Counted from the stretch's first letter, positions 26,286 to 36,726 are shown. The stretch: 64,000 bases of DNA from Xanthocytophaga agilis (GCF_030068605.1 NZ_JASJOU010000001.1:744001-808000); one strand, 5' to 3'. The notes: generated by a model from the letters alone, not told the origin. A program made the numbers and translations.

Positions 26286-26877
26286 TTACAAAACAGTTAC
26301 TCCTAGTATTTGAAGCAGATGTGCCTTAATATGTTGCCAATCCTGATCAATAATACTATAGGAAGCCGAATTCCTTTTTGTTCCATTGTCTCTGACCATA
26401 TCATTCCGGATAATACCCTCAAACTGTCCTCCAATCTTCTCAATAGCTTTTCTCGACCTTGTGTTAGTTTCATCTGTCTTGATATGGACTCTTTGAATGT
26501 CCAGATGTTCAAAGCAATAGTGTAAGAGGAGAAATTTACACTCGGTATTAATGCTACTTCCCCAATAGTCTGGATGCATCCAGGTAAAGCCTATTTCCAG
26601 CTTTTTGTGTTTAGGCTGAATATCCATATCGTGTGCTTCCTATTATTTGCTCCTTATAGAAAATAGTAAAGGGAAATTGGCTTCCACTTTCTCTTTCTTC
26701 CAATGCTGCTGGTAAGGTGGCTTTAAACTTTTCAGGATTAGCGAGGTCAAAGGGATAAAATCGCCAGATTTTTTCCTCAGATGCGAGCTTTTCCAGAGCA
26801 TCAAAATGAGCTTTGTCTAACGAAACGAGTTCTACCGTCTGGCCTTTCAATACCAGAGGCGCTTTTATAAGATTCAT
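26286..26877 (-). pseudogene. GNAT N-acetyltransferase (RimJ/RimL type) with a one-base insertion
   Basis: The first frame starts at 26877 (MNLIKAPLVLKGQTVELV) and runs to QIIGSTRYGYSA then TAA. The second begins in another frame with DIQPKHKKLEIGFTW and continues through TECKFLLLHYCFEHLDIQRV, SRKAIEKIGGQFEG and MVRDNGTKRNSA to 26286. Removing one base of the CC at 26624-26625 joins them as STRYDIQPKHKKLEIGFTW, which is the expected family sequence. The intact product would be about 196 residues. A sequencing error is possible because everything else is conserved. Confidence 0.8.
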
Positions 26878-27645
26878 ATTCTTTAATTAATGATCTGACT
26901 CAGAAGGAGGATACTATACCACTTCTAAATACTACTGTTGAAATACAACACATAAACCTACTATTCTAGAAGATCTTTCAAAACTATCTTACTAAAAATT
27001 AGTAGAATAGTTTATACATTTTTAGGTTACATTTCGTAGAACTAATTATTGGAAACTCACTACATGTCTCTATATCCTGTAAGTTACGTACACATGTTGC
27101 CTAAATGAATATAAATCTGGTTTACTGAAACTCATATCTACAATAAATAGTATTGTTTGTAGATACTACCAAAACGAGTTGTTCTTTCCCCATTCTAGAA
27201 GCTATTCTTCGTTCAGTAGAAAAGGAGATATATCCGGTTGTTTCGAGTTTAGTAGGCTCATACTTCGCTAGTAGTCAATCTGTTTGTTTTCTTTCTATAA
27301 GAGTAGATTACAGTGAAATGAACAACCTCGAAGGCTGAAAAGCAAAAGAAAAAGTAGGAATTATGTGAATTTAGAAATTCCTTACATTTTATTCTGTTTA
27401 TACAGAAAGCGGTAACAGGATGAATAAGCTTTTTTTTTAGATAAAAACGAATTCTGACCAGATGAAAAAAGAGCATACATTTATAAATAGGTATTGGATT
27501 GATACTTTTGCTTAAAACTATTACACTCAATAGATACAATGCATTTCTGAAAAGATTACCGTCTCTCTTTGCTCTACTTTTGTCTTCTGCCAGATCGGGA
27601 TAAAAGATCTGTTATAGTGTAGCTTCAGTCAACTAGTGGAAGGGT
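26878..27645. other. Long AT-rich intergenic region before the chemotaxis operon
   Basis: About 770 bases. A hairpin with ATCTACAA and TTGTAGAT arms lies near 27136-27165, and a run of nine T is at about 27430. No open frame looks like a real gene. The promoter of the chemotaxis operon is expected here. Confidence 0.4.
27575..27582 (+). promoter_or_regulatory. Candidate -7 element of the chemotaxis operon
   Basis: TACTTTTG fits TA-N2-TTTG, 63 bases before the cheY start. No good -33 element was seen. Confidence 0.4.
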
Positions 27646-28017
27646 ATGAAAAAAACAGTACTTGTTGTGGAAGATTTCGCAAGCATTCGCGACTTCGTTT
27701 GTGAGATATTAGAAAAGAAGGGGTATCATGCTATTAAAACAACAAATGGCAATGAGGCTCTGGAAGTACTTTCTCGTCAGGCAGAGGATATAAGCCTTGT
27801 ACTATCAGACTATAACATGCCTGAATGTACTGGGATGGAACTCTTAAAAAAGATCAAAGCCAATCCTGCAACTTTCCCTATTCCTGTTGTCTTTTTAACC
27901 ACAGAATCAGATCCGGTCAAAATGCGTACGGCAAAAGATGCCGGCTTGGCGGCCTGGGTTAGAAAACCTTATAAAGCAGATACCTTCTTTGCCCTACTTG
28001 AAAATCTTTCCAGATAA
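27646..28017 (+). CDS. cheY: CheY-type single-domain response regulator
   Basis: A 123-residue receiver domain. The phosphoacceptor is Asp55 in LVLSDYNMPE, the acidic pair is Glu9-Asp10, the switch Thr lies in FLTTES and the conserved Lys107 in RKPYKA. There is no output domain, so it acts by binding a target, probably a motility motor. It is the first gene of the operon and its stop overlaps the cheA start by one base (TAATG). Confidence 0.9.
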   Translation: MKKTVLVVEDFASIRDFVCEILEKKGYHAIKTTNGNEALEVLSRQAEDISLVLSDYNMPECTGMELLKKIKANPATFPIPVVFLTTESDPVKMRTAKDAGLAAWVRKPYKADTFFALLENLSR

Positions 28018-30014
28018 TGGATAAGAATCAGCAGCGGTTTGTGGCAGATGCACTTGATCTGCTTAACGAACTAGATGAAGGACTAATGCAACTGGAGGCA
28101 ACTCCCTTTGCGACTGCGCCTCTTGAACAGGTTTTTCGTACGATGCATACGCTGAAAGGTGGTGCCAATATGTTCGGTTTTGATAATATTGGTCAACTAG
28201 CCCATCAGTTGGAGACTATATATGATTTTGTTCGACAAGGTAAGTTACAGGTTACAGATCGCTTAATCAGCATTACGCTCAATTCATTTGACAAAGTCAG
28301 ATCTTTGTTACAGGAAAAGGATTGGGCAAAAATCACTCATGTTGATGCCTTAAAGGAACAATATCAAACTTCACTTGGTTTTCTTCAACAGCTTCAGGCA
28401 GACTCTCTGACTCCTTTCTCTGCAGTACTATCCAATGAAGGAATAGCAACCTATCTGATCCAAGTAAAGCCTACCATTGCTATTACAGAAGACGGTACAC
28501 ATCCACTAGTATTTATAGTTCAGGATATTGCAGATCTGGGGCCAACGTCGATTCATCTGGCAAAAAAAGACAATGGAGAAGTAGACTACTGGAATATTTG
28601 TATTAGCACAACGGTTCCACAGCCTGAACTGGAAAGCTATTTTATTTTCGTAGAAGATGAATCTAAGGTTGTATTTAAACACATTGCGTTTGGGAATTTA
28701 TTGGAGGATGAGAAATTTTGTATCTGTGTAGAGAAATACTATCAGCATGAACTAAATCTGGAAGAATTGACAGCTATGGCAGGTCAGGTTTCGTCTCAGA
28801 CTCCTGCTGTTTCTTTAGACGAAACCGAAACTGAAAGTGCGGGTTCTACTCAAAAAGGGGATTCAGATACGATTATCAAAGTAAGCAAACGTAAAATTGA
28901 TGATTTGCTTAATCTGGTTAGTGAACTGATCATCCTGCAGGCTCAACTTTCTACTATCAACTCCCAGCTGAATACCCATAGCTTAAATCATGTAACTGAA
29001 CAACTTGAACAGGTCACCAATCGACTGAGAGATACATCTCTGGAGATTGGTCTTGTACCTATTGAAACATTGGTTACCCGCTTTAAACGTCTGGTACGGG
29101 ATGTTGCCAAAACTTTGGGCAAGAAGATAAACTTCCTCTCTGAAGGCACAGAAACAGAGATGGATAAAGATGTGATTGAGGTAATGGCGGAGCCCATAAT
29201 GCACATCATCCGAAACAGTATTGATCATGGAATTGAATCTGTAGAACAACGAAGAGCATTAGGTAAGTCAGAGTATGGTTCGGTTAAGTTAAAAGCATTT
29301 AACTCCGGCGGATTTATACATATCCATATCAGCGATGATGGAAAAGGGATTAATCCTGAACGTGTGTTACAGAAAGCCATTGAAAATGGATTGGTTCAGG
29401 CCCATGAATCATTATCAGAAGAGGAAATCCTCAAATTTATTTTTCATCCTGGCCTTTCTACTGCTACCCATGTTTCGGATATTTCCGGAAGGGGTGTAGG
29501 AATGGATGTAGTCAGACAAAAGATTACTGAATTGCGGGGTAGTATTGCGATTAAAAATACTATTGGACAGGGTGTCAGCTTTCAAATTAAACTCCCTCTC
29601 TCTCGCTCTATTATCGAAGGATTATTGGTCAAAGTTGCACAGACCCATTATATAATCCCACTGAACCTGGTTGAACAGATCAATCGACTTCCCTATGAAT
29701 CATTGAATCGGAACAATCATCTCAATAAGACCATTCGGGTAAATGAAGAGCTATTACCCATTTTTTCCCTTTCCCGGCAGTTTCACCAGGATAGGATTCC
29801 ACCCAAAACCGCAGATGTCATTACTATACTGGCTAATGGCAGGAAAAAAGGATTGGTCGTAGACCGTACCGAAGGCAAAATCCAGGCTGTATTAAAACCT
29901 CTGGGTGAGGCATATCGACAACTGGATTTTATTGCAGGCAGTTCCATTTTGGGCGATGGTAGCCTGGCCTTTGTACTGGATCCGGATCGCCTTTTCCAAT
30001 TAGAATCTATCTAA
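28017..30014 (+). CDS. cheA: Chemotaxis histidine kinase CheA
   Basis: A 665-residue kinase. The Hpt domain has His44 in RTMHTLKGGANMFGF. The region of about 140-270 resembles the spacer domain with a DIADLG and a YFIFVEDESKV motif found in many CheA rather than the classical CheY-binding P2. Dimerisation helices start at KVSKRKIDDLLNLVSELIIL (about 287-306). The ATPase core has IMHIIRNSIDHGIE (N box), HISDDGKGIN (G1) and SGRGVGMDVV (G2). A CheW-like P5 domain ends the protein. It phosphorylates CheY and CheB in response to receptors. Confidence 0.93.
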   Translation: MDKNQQRFVADALDLLNELDEGLMQLEATPFATAPLEQVFRTMHTLKGGANMFGFDNIGQLAHQLETIYDFVRQGKLQVTDRLISITLNSFDKVRSLLQEKDWAKITHVDALKEQYQTSLGFLQQLQADSLTPFSAVLSNEGIATYLIQVKPTIAITEDGTHPLVFIVQDIADLGPTSIHLAKKDNGEVDYWNICISTTVPQPELESYFIFVEDESKVVFKHIAFGNLLEDEKFCICVEKYYQHELNLEELTAMAGQVSSQTPAVSLDETETESAGSTQKGDSDTIIKVSKRKIDDLLNLVSELIILQAQLSTINSQLNTHSLNHVTEQLEQVTNRLRDTSLEIGLVPIETLVTRFKRLVRDVAKTLGKKINFLSEGTETEMDKDVIEVMAEPIMHIIRNSIDHGIESVEQRRALGKSEYGSVKLKAFNSGGFIHIHISDDGKGINPERVLQKAIENGLVQAHESLSEEEILKFIFHPGLSTATHVSDISGRGVGMDVVRQKITELRGSIAIKNTIGQGVSFQIKLPLSRSIIEGLLVKVAQTHYIIPLNLVEQINRLPYESLNRNNHLNKTIRVNEELLPIFSLSRQFHQDRIPPKTADVITILANGRKKGLVVDRTEGKIQAVLKPLGEAYRQLDFIAGSSILGDGSLAFVLDPDRLFQLESI

Positions 30015-30047
30015 TTCTTACTACATATACACTAAGTACATATACCC

Positions 30048-30500
30048 ATGGAGGCAAAAGCGTATCTGACGTTTGTGCTTGGCAATGAGAAATTTGCCAT
30101 AAGCGTAGACCGTGTACAGGAAGTGGTTGAGTTTGAGAAGGTTACTAAAGTTCCGAATGCTCCTGACTATATGCTGGGCATTATTAATCTTAGGGGCCGA
30201 CTGTTACCACTGCTTGACACCAAAATGAAGCTGGGTTTACCCAAAACAGAAATCACTCGTAAAAGCCGGATCATGGTTTTGCTGATCCCCGGTATTGATG
30301 AGAAACAAATGGAAATCGGTGCTCTGGTAGATCTTGCTAGAGAAGTAGTTGAAATACGAGAAGATGAAACACAGGCAGCGCCTGAATTTGAAAACTATTC
30401 GACCAATGCCCCTATCAGCAGAATACTTAATAAACAAGGTGAGGTAACTATGCTCATGGATATTGAAAAGGTTTTCTCTTCACAAGATCTTACCCTCTAG
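30048..30500 (+). CDS. cheW: Chemotaxis coupling protein CheW
   Basis: A 150-residue protein with only a CheW domain: FVLGNEKFAISVDRVQEVV, VPNAPDYMLGIINLRG (the receptor and kinase contact) and the C-terminal VTMLMDIEKVFS. It links the receptor to CheA. It begins 33 bases after cheA. A small hairpin lies just after the gene and before the receptor gene. Confidence 0.93.
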   Translation: MEAKAYLTFVLGNEKFAISVDRVQEVVEFEKVTKVPNAPDYMLGIINLRGRLLPLLDTKMKLGLPKTEITRKSRIMVLLIPGIDEKQMEIGALVDLAREVVEIREDETQAAPEFENYSTNAPISRILNKQGEVTMLMDIEKVFSSQDLTL

Positions 30501-30517
30501 TCAGACTATTAGTCTGA
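30501..30517 (+). other. Small hairpin between cheW and the receptor gene
   Basis: TCAGACT (30501-30507), three-base loop, AGTCTGA (30511-30517), beginning at the cheW stop codon. There is no T run, so an mRNA processing or stability element is more likely than a terminator. Confidence 0.35.
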
Positions 30518-30606
30518 AGCATTACATATTACAGTCAATAAATTTAGAAATCAACCAAATAGCAAAAATCCGTGCTGCATGGCAGCATTGTTAAACAGAC
30601 GCAACT

Positions 30607-32748
30607 ATGATACAAAATCTACCAATTCGAAGCAAACTGATTCTTGCCTTCTCCCTGCTGATCCTGCTTATGGGGGTCATATTGAGTATTTCCTTTTTCC
30701 GCCTGCGCGAAATGAATCAGCGCATGGAAGCCATTGCCGATATCACTACCCGCAAGTTACAGTTGATAGGCCTGCTGCAAAATGATGTTACCGAAATTTC
30801 ACGTGATCAGAAGAAAATCATCTGGGAAACAGACGATCAGCAGATGAATGATATTTCAAGGGAAATAACTAAAAATTTTGAGACCATGAAAACAAACATG
30901 GCTGAACTGGAAAAAGTAAGTGAAGGGCAGGCTGATGAATATATCAAGCAGTTAGTAGGCAAAATAGATGAATATTCTAAAATATCAGATGATATTGTAA
31001 CACTTGCCACCAAAAATACAGAAAACAAAGCCAGCTCTCTTTCTGCCAATGAAGGATATGCAGAATATTCAAAATCCTTAGCCATTCTGGAGGAACTTAT
31101 TTCAATCCTGAATGCAAGTGGAACCAAGGAGCAAATTAATCAAGCTGGACAGGTTCGTGATATGTTAACCCGGCTAGTGGGACAGGAAAAAACAATCATT
31201 CTGGCTGAAACCAAAGCTGAACGGGAAGTTTTAGCAAAAGAAACCGCTTTAATTGAACAAAAGCATGATCTGGCTACAGCTCGACTGTCTACTTCCCTTA
31301 CAGGTGAAGCTAAAATATTGCTGGATCGGTATATGCTGCAATTCTCTAGTTTTTATGATACACACTCAGAAGCCATTAGTTTGGGAAGAGAAAGTTCCAA
31401 CGATGTAGCTGCTGAACTAGCTAACGGACTGGCCGAACAAAAAGACGATGAAATTGATCAGGTATTGGATCAGATTGTTGCCATTATCAATACACAATTG
31501 GAAGATGACCGTCAGGATACCGATGAAATGTATATCAGTACATTGCTGACGATGAGTATTTCTATTCTGGTTGCAGTGGGGATTGCTGTGTTCAGTGCAG
31601 TATGGTTAATCAAAGATATCACAGCTTCCCTGAAGGTAGCCATCAATGCTATTAAGACCCTGGCTGCCGGTGATTTCTCTGCAGATGTAAAAACAGATAA
31701 AAAAGACGAGATTGGGGCTATGCTGATAGAACTTCAACACATGATCGAAAAGCTCCGTAACAGTGTAGATGTAGCAAAACGTGTTTCCAAAGGAGATCTG
31801 ACCATTGATTTCAAAGCACAGAAAAACCATGGTGGAGATCTGGATGAAGCATTGGAACAGATGGTGCACAATCTGCGCGAAATAGCGACTACTATTTATA
31901 ACGGTGCAGAAAATGTAGCCTCTGCCAGCCAGCAGGTTGCTGCTACCTCACAACAGATGTCACAAGGTGCCCAGGAACAAGCCAGTGCTACAGAGGAAGT
32001 ATCCTCTTCTATGGAACAGATGGTAGCCAATATTCAGCAGAACACAGATAATTCACGCGAAACTGAACGCATCTCAAATAAAGCAGCCAACGATATTCAG
32101 GTTAGCATGCAGGCTATATCCGAGTCAGTAGAAGCCATTACTCTGATTGCAGAAAAAATCTCTATCATTGAAGAAATCGCCTCCAAGACCGATCTTCTTG
32201 CGTTGAATGCAGCAGTAGAAGCGGCTCGTGCTGGGGAACATGGAAAAGGATTTGCTGTAGTAGCCGCGGAAGTGCGTAAACTGGCAGAAAGAAGCCAGAA
32301 AGCAGCCACAGAGATCAATGAAATTTCTGGCAGAACCATGAAAGTAGCCAGAGAATCCAAAGAACTGTTTGTCAACATGCTGCCTGATGTGAAAAAGACA
32401 GCCGAACTTGTACAGGAAATTGCAGCTGCCAGCATTGAGCAAAATACAGGTGCAGATCAAATTAACAGTGCTGTACAACAGCTTTCACAGGTTACACAAG
32501 GGAATGCCTCTGCGGCAGAAGAGATGTCTTCTAATGCTGAAGAACTCAACAGCCAGGCTGAAGAACTTAAAACGGCAGTTAGCTACTTTAAGTTGGGGAA
32601 TGCTGCAACCTTTAGAATACAGAGCAAGCGAACTAAACATACAAAGAGTTCGCATTCTGAAGGTGTTTCTACCTACCATGTAGGAGAATCCAAAGGTTTT
32701 GACCTCAAATTCGATGAGGTATCTGACCAGGGCTTTGCAGAGTTCTAA
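30607..32748 (+). CDS. Methyl-accepting chemotaxis protein with 4HB-type sensor
   Basis: A 713-residue receptor. A first membrane segment at about 9-30 and a second at about 312-335 flank an extracytoplasmic all-helical domain of about 280 residues, in the style of four-helix-bundle sensors. A HAMP domain follows (about 336-390) and possibly a second HAMP-like repeat (about 380-430). The signalling tip reads [20 protein letters not shown] (about 528-547). Glu/Gln-rich heptads such as [16 protein letters not shown] are likely methylation helices, acted on by the CheR and CheB of this operon. The tail has no tethering pentapeptide. Confidence 0.93.
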   Translation: MIQNLPIRSKLILAFSLLILLMGVILSISFFRLREMNQRMEAIADITTRKLQLIGLLQNDVTEISRDQKKIIWETDDQQMNDISREITKNFETMKTNMAELEKVSEGQADEYIKQLVGKIDEYSKISDDIVTLATKNTENKASSLSANEGYAEYSKSLAILEELISILNASGTKEQINQAGQVRDMLTRLVGQEKTIILAETKAEREVLAKETALIEQKHDLATARLSTSLTGEAKILLDRYMLQFSSFYDTHSEAISLGRESSNDVAAELANGLAEQKDDEIDQVLDQIVAIINTQLEDDRQDTDEMYISTLLTMSISILVAVGIAVFSAVWLIKDITASLKVAINAIKTLAAGDFSADVKTDKKDEIGAMLIELQHMIEKLRNSVDVAKRVSKGDLTIDFKAQKNHGGDLDEALEQMVHNLREIATTIYNGAENVASASQQVAATSQQMSQGAQEQASATEEVSSSMEQMVANIQQNTDNSRETERISNKAANDIQVSMQAISESVEAITLIAEKISIIEEIASKTDLLALNAAVEAARAGEHGKGFAVVAAEVRKLAERSQKAATEINEISGRTMKVARESKELFVNMLPDVKKTAELVQEIAAASIEQNTGADQINSAVQQLSQVTQGNASAAEEMSSNAEELNSQAEELKTAVSYFKLGNAATFRIQSKRTKHTKSSHSEGVSTYHVGESKGFDLKFDEVSDQGFAEF

Positions 32749-32770
32749 GTTACTTCTTGTTTATTAGTCT

Positions 32771-32807
32771 TATCCTGACAACTGTATTCTATGCAGCTGT
32801 CAGGGTA
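32771..32807 (+). terminator. Hairpin after the receptor gene
   Basis: ATCCTGACA-ACTG pairs with CAG-CTGTCAGGGTAT with one mismatch. The downstream sequence is T-rich but not a full run, so it may be a partial terminator that lowers expression of the genes downstream. Confidence 0.4.
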
Positions 32808-32913
32808 TCTATTTATTCAGATATCTATTGGATATGTAATTGCCAGATGCATATCTCTAGTCTCATTTTATAATGCATTTATAAAACAGATCATTTGTGT
32901 ATTTACTACCCTT

Positions 32914-34185
32914 ATGAGACACCCCCGTCTTTTTAAAAATATTGCATGTAGTGGCATAGTGCTTTTGCTATGTATACAGGTCATAGCTCAGCAAACGCCT
33001 CCCACTCGTATTTCCTGGGATAGATTCCTGAATACAGTCATGCAACATCCTGATATAGTAAAAGAAAAAGAGAAAGTTAATCTGACCCGACTGGATATTG
33101 ATGTAGCTAAAATTAAACCCGATCCAGAACTGGAATTTGGGAATGTTTGTGGTGATATCAGTGGCATCAACATGGCTCAACAATGGTATGTAGGCGTTAA
33201 TTATACGATAGAGACAGGAAACAAACGCAAATACCGAATACAATATGCCCGAAGTTCAGTTCAACTGGAAGAGGCTGAATTTGAGTTGTTTGTCCTTGAT
33301 TTTGCCCGGTCTGCATTAAAACAGTACTATCAGTGCTGGGTGTTAGAGCAAAAAATCAATCAGTTAAAACATTATCATCATCTTTTGCCTCCCATAAAGC
33401 CCGGCTCAGTATCTGATAGCCTGTCACACCTCCGTCAGTTGATTATGCTTGAGCACGATAAACTAGCATTGGCAGATGCACAACATCAGTACGAAGAAGC
33501 CATCCAGGCATTACAAGGATTTGTAGATTACCTGTATCCGGATAGCATGGTTCTTCCGGATACAGCTATCAATCCAGAATACATATTCTCCATGAATGAT
33601 GTAAACCAACAGTATAGCATAAAGAACCATGCTGAGCTAAAGGTAAAGTCAATGATGGAACAAATGGCAAATGATGAATTACTCATGACACAACACAACC
33701 GGATTCCAGATATCTCTTTTTCATTGGGAAACAACTTCATAGCCAGAGCAACCAATCCGGAAGCGCCATCGCCTGCCTACAATGCCATTACAGCTACACT
33801 GTCTGTTCCACTTAAGTTCTCAAACATGAATAAATCAGAACTTAAAATCATACAGTATAACAAGGAGGCCGCCATGGAAGAGTTACGCAATGAATGGGAT
33901 GAAAAAGAAGACGAACTTTCTGACCTGCAATATCAGCTCCGCCGACTTGATACCCGAATTAAGCATGTAAAGGTGCTGATAGAACATCAAACCTCCCTTG
34001 TTGAAAAAGTTGGAAAGATCAATCCTCTTTTGCTCGATGAAGAATACCAACGGTTGAAGCATTACCACCAGTTGTATTGGGAAAGTACTGAAAAACTAAT
34101 TGGAGTACATCTGGATTTGTCTTTTATGACAGGGCGTTACGAAAAGCTGATTGGTTCTACTGTGGCTGGCATGCCTACTGATTAA
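32914..34185 (+). CDS. TolC/OEP-family outer-membrane protein inside the chemotaxis operon
   Basis: A 423-residue protein. A signal peptide covers about 1-27 (IVLLLCIQVIAQ). The body has the order of an outer-membrane efflux protein: a long helix pair around ISWDRFLNTVMQHPDIVKEK, then DPELEFGNVCGDISG, strand-like YVGVNYTIETGNKRKYRI, then long Glu/Lys helices and a second similar half (PDISFSLGNNFIA, SVPLKFSNMNKSELK). The CzcC/TolC-like fold is inferred from this two-half layout. No inner-membrane pump or adaptor is adjacent. The start at MRHPRLFK gives a proper signal peptide. The stop overlaps the cheR start by one base, so it is translationally coupled to cheR. Confidence 0.7.
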   Translation: MRHPRLFKNIACSGIVLLLCIQVIAQQTPPTRISWDRFLNTVMQHPDIVKEKEKVNLTRLDIDVAKIKPDPELEFGNVCGDISGINMAQQWYVGVNYTIETGNKRKYRIQYARSSVQLEEAEFELFVLDFARSALKQYYQCWVLEQKINQLKHYHHLLPPIKPGSVSDSLSHLRQLIMLEHDKLALADAQHQYEEAIQALQGFVDYLYPDSMVLPDTAINPEYIFSMNDVNQQYSIKNHAELKVKSMMEQMANDELLMTQHNRIPDISFSLGNNFIARATNPEAPSPAYNAITATLSVPLKFSNMNKSELKIIQYNKEAAMEELRNEWDEKEDELSDLQYQLRRLDTRIKHVKVLIEHQTSLVEKVGKINPLLLDEEYQRLKHYHQLYWESTEKLIGVHLDLSFMTGRYEKLIGSTVAGMPTD

Positions 34186-35084
34186 TGCTCTTTGTTTTAA
34201 AGTTATTAGTAAAACCTTCTTACGTGTTGTGTATGAATGTACTGGAAGAAAATCCCTATATACTGCAAATGGATACTGCTAGTTTTCAGCGGATTTCTGC
34301 TTATATAAGTAAAGAGTATGGAATCAAACTTCCTGAAAGCAAAAAGCCTATGCTTCAGGGAAGGCTTAATAAAAAGATCCGTAGTCTGGGAATGACTTCT
34401 TATAAAGAATTTATTGACTATATTTTCAGTGAAGAAGGTCGAAAACGCGAATTGTATAATGTAGTTGATCTGATTACTACCAACAAGACTGATTTTTACC
34501 GCGAATCTGCCCATTTTCATTTTCTTACCAACGAGTTTTTGCCTCGATACCAGAGCAAACGAGGCAGAAGCCCATTGAAAATCTGGTCATCTGCTTGTTC
34601 GACCGGGGAAGAACCCTATACGATCATTATCGAAATGGAGGAGTACAAAAAGCGGCATCCGGAATTTTCCTATAACTTGCTGGCCAGTGATATTTCCATT
34701 CGGGCATTACAGGCAGCCTATCAGGGAATATACGAGCAATCCAAAATTAGTTCTATTCCTTTAGACATACGGCGAACCTATTTTCTGCAAAGTAAAACCG
34801 ATCCGCATGTATTTAGAATCAAACCCGTTTACCGGAAAAAGATTATATACAAAAGGATCAATCTTATGGAGGATTCCTTTGGTCTACTCAAAGCGGATTA
34901 TGATATTATATTCTGCCGGAATGTACTTATCTATTTTAATAAACTAACTCAGGAGGAAGTTATTGGAAAACTTTGTCAGCACCTGCGACCGGGCGGATTG
35001 CTGTTTCTGGGACACAGCGAATCGATTCTGGGAATGCAACTACCATTGAAACAAATCAAGCCTACACTTTTCCAAAAAATATAG
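34185..35084 (+). CDS. cheR: Chemotaxis protein methyltransferase CheR
   Basis: A 299-residue SAM-dependent methyltransferase that methylates receptor glutamates. The N-terminal helical domain includes ISAYISKEYGIKLPESK. The SAM site reads IWSSACSTGEEPYTI, and FCRNVLIYFNKLTQEEV follows, both diagnostic. The start is given at the ATG that overlaps the previous stop; an internal ATG at 34233 (MNVLEENPY) would also give a good start and a length nearer the usual 275-290. It acts with CheB on the receptor encoded in the same operon. Confidence 0.92.
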   Translation: MLFVLKLLVKPSYVLCMNVLEENPYILQMDTASFQRISAYISKEYGIKLPESKKPMLQGRLNKKIRSLGMTSYKEFIDYIFSEEGRKRELYNVVDLITTNKTDFYRESAHFHFLTNEFLPRYQSKRGRSPLKIWSSACSTGEEPYTIIIEMEEYKKRHPEFSYNLLASDISIRALQAAYQGIYEQSKISSIPLDIRRTYFLQSKTDPHVFRIKPVYRKKIIYKRINLMEDSFGLLKADYDIIFCRNVLIYFNKLTQEEVIGKLCQHLRPGGLLFLGHSESILGMQLPLKQIKPTLFQKI

Positions 35085-35137
35085 GGATTTTAGTAAGGCA
35101 AATCTAACCAGAGTATCTAAATACATACTATTTTCTA

Positions 35138-36265
35138 ATGAGAAAGCTCAAAGTACTTATTATCGATGACTCTGCACTGGTTCGCCAGACCTTGACTGAA
35201 ATCATTAACGCTGATCCGATGCTGGAGGTCATGGCAACGGCAGCAGACCCATATCTGGCTGCTCAAAAAATCAAGCAGTCCATTCCGGACGTAATTACAT
35301 TGGATATTGAAATGCCTCGTATGGACGGACTTACCTTCCTGAAAGCACTCATGTCTCAGTATCCGCTACCCGTAGTCATCATTTCGAGTCTGACACAAAA
35401 TGGAAGCTCACTGGCTTTGCGGGCACTGGATCTGGGTGCAGTAGAGATCATTGCCAAATCTGAAATCCGCAATACCAGACAATACCTGGAAGAATCCACC
35501 ATCCGTATTACAGATACAATTAAGGCGGCTTCAATGGTTCATGTACGAAAACGAAGTATCATCCCTGTTGCTTCTACCAGTCAGATTGGTCCAGATCAAA
35601 CTACTGCTAATCAATCTGGTTTAAAAAGCTCTAGTCATAAAAATACAGATACTGCTAACTCAAAGATATACAATACTACAGATAAAGTTATTGCCATAGG
35701 CGCTTCCACTGGGGGGACAGAGGCAATCCGCTTTCTACTGAAAAACATTCCTGCCAACTGTCCTGGTATTCTGATTGTTCAGCATATGCCTGCCGGCTTT
35801 ACCCGTTCCTTTGCCGAACAAGTAAACACACTCTGTGATATCAATGTAAAAGAAGCTCGTGATGGGGAACGGGTCATGAGAGGCCATGCTTATATTTCCC
35901 CAGGTGACAGACACATGCAATTGGTGCGAAACGGTGCTCAGTACACTATACGGTTACGAGAAGGAGAGTTGGTGAACCGTCACAAACCTTCTGTAGATGT
36001 GCTATTTGATTCAGTGGCTCAAAGCGCTGGACAGAATGCATTGGGAATTATTATGACAGGTATGGGGAAAGATGGAGCCAGCGGATTATTAAAAATGAAA
36101 GAGGCAGGAGCAAGGACTATTGCTCAGGATGAAAGTTCGTGTGTTGTTTTTGGAATGCCCAAAGAAGCTATAAAGCTAGGCGCAGCCGATCAGATTATTA
36201 GTTTGACAGATCTTCCTAAAAAAATTCTGGCTCACTTTGGAACACCGTTTGTTTCATTACGTTAG
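35138..36265 (+). CDS. cheB: Chemotaxis methylesterase/glutamine deamidase CheB
   Basis: A 375-residue two-domain protein. The receiver domain (1-120) has Asp56 in LDIEMPRMDG. After a Ser/Asn-rich linker (about 140-180) comes the methylesterase with catalytic Ser190 in GASTGG, His216 in VQHMP and Asp312 in TGMGKDG. It removes methyl groups from receptors and closes the adaptation loop with CheR. It is the last gene of the operon. Confidence 0.94.
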   Translation: MRKLKVLIIDDSALVRQTLTEIINADPMLEVMATAADPYLAAQKIKQSIPDVITLDIEMPRMDGLTFLKALMSQYPLPVVIISSLTQNGSSLALRALDLGAVEIIAKSEIRNTRQYLEESTIRITDTIKAASMVHVRKRSIIPVASTSQIGPDQTTANQSGLKSSSHKNTDTANSKIYNTTDKVIAIGASTGGTEAIRFLLKNIPANCPGILIVQHMPAGFTRSFAEQVNTLCDINVKEARDGERVMRGHAYISPGDRHMQLVRNGAQYTIRLREGELVNRHKPSVDVLFDSVAQSAGQNALGIIMTGMGKDGASGLLKMKEAGARTIAQDESSCVVFGMPKEAIKLGAADQIISLTDLPKKILAHFGTPFVSLR

Positions 36266-36483
36266 TTATAGAAATGCATTGAAAACAGATAAGGGAAAAA
36301 TTTCCTCTGTAAGGTAAAACTGCCCAAATCTATTCTGTTCTGGCTTTGGTATATTAAATCTGGATCTTTGTCTAGTTTTTAGACGAGGCTGAATATTTTG
36401 ACCTACTTTTATACCACAAAACGTATTACTTATCTGAACAATTACAGATAGATAGTATAGATAGTAATACGAATTAATATCCG

Positions 36484-36557
36484 GAATGGCATCTAATGCC
36501 ATTCGTGGAACCTACCACTACTAAAAACATCATTCAGGTTGGTCTGAACGTTTTTAG
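36484..36557 (+). terminator. Two hairpins after the chemotaxis operon
   Basis: The first is GAATGGCAT-CTA-ATGCCATTC (36484-36504). The second pairs CTAAAAAC plus TTCAG (36521-36537) with CTGAA plus GTTTTTAG (36544-36557). The rest of 36266-36726 shows no gene. The T run inside the right arm makes the second the better terminator candidate. Confidence 0.5.
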
Positions 36558-36726
36558 CACTACAATCATTGCTGTTTCTTTCGTAGAACAGGAGTAAAAC
36601 CTATAAATCTAGACATTTCTACTATTTATTCTATAAGTCTACCAGATTTCATAAGGAGACAGTAGACAAGAAAGAGTTGTTTACAAATGTTGAAAACAAC
36701 TAGTGTAACTATCTATATACCTATTT

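Noticed and set aside
27153-27338. Small plus-strand gene before the chemotaxis operon
   Set aside because: It has no start context, low-complexity composition and no conserved motif.
36266-36502. Minus-strand 78-codon gene after cheB
   Set aside because: Composition is Tyr/Ile-rich and non-coding-like, and it abuts the operon end with no promoter.
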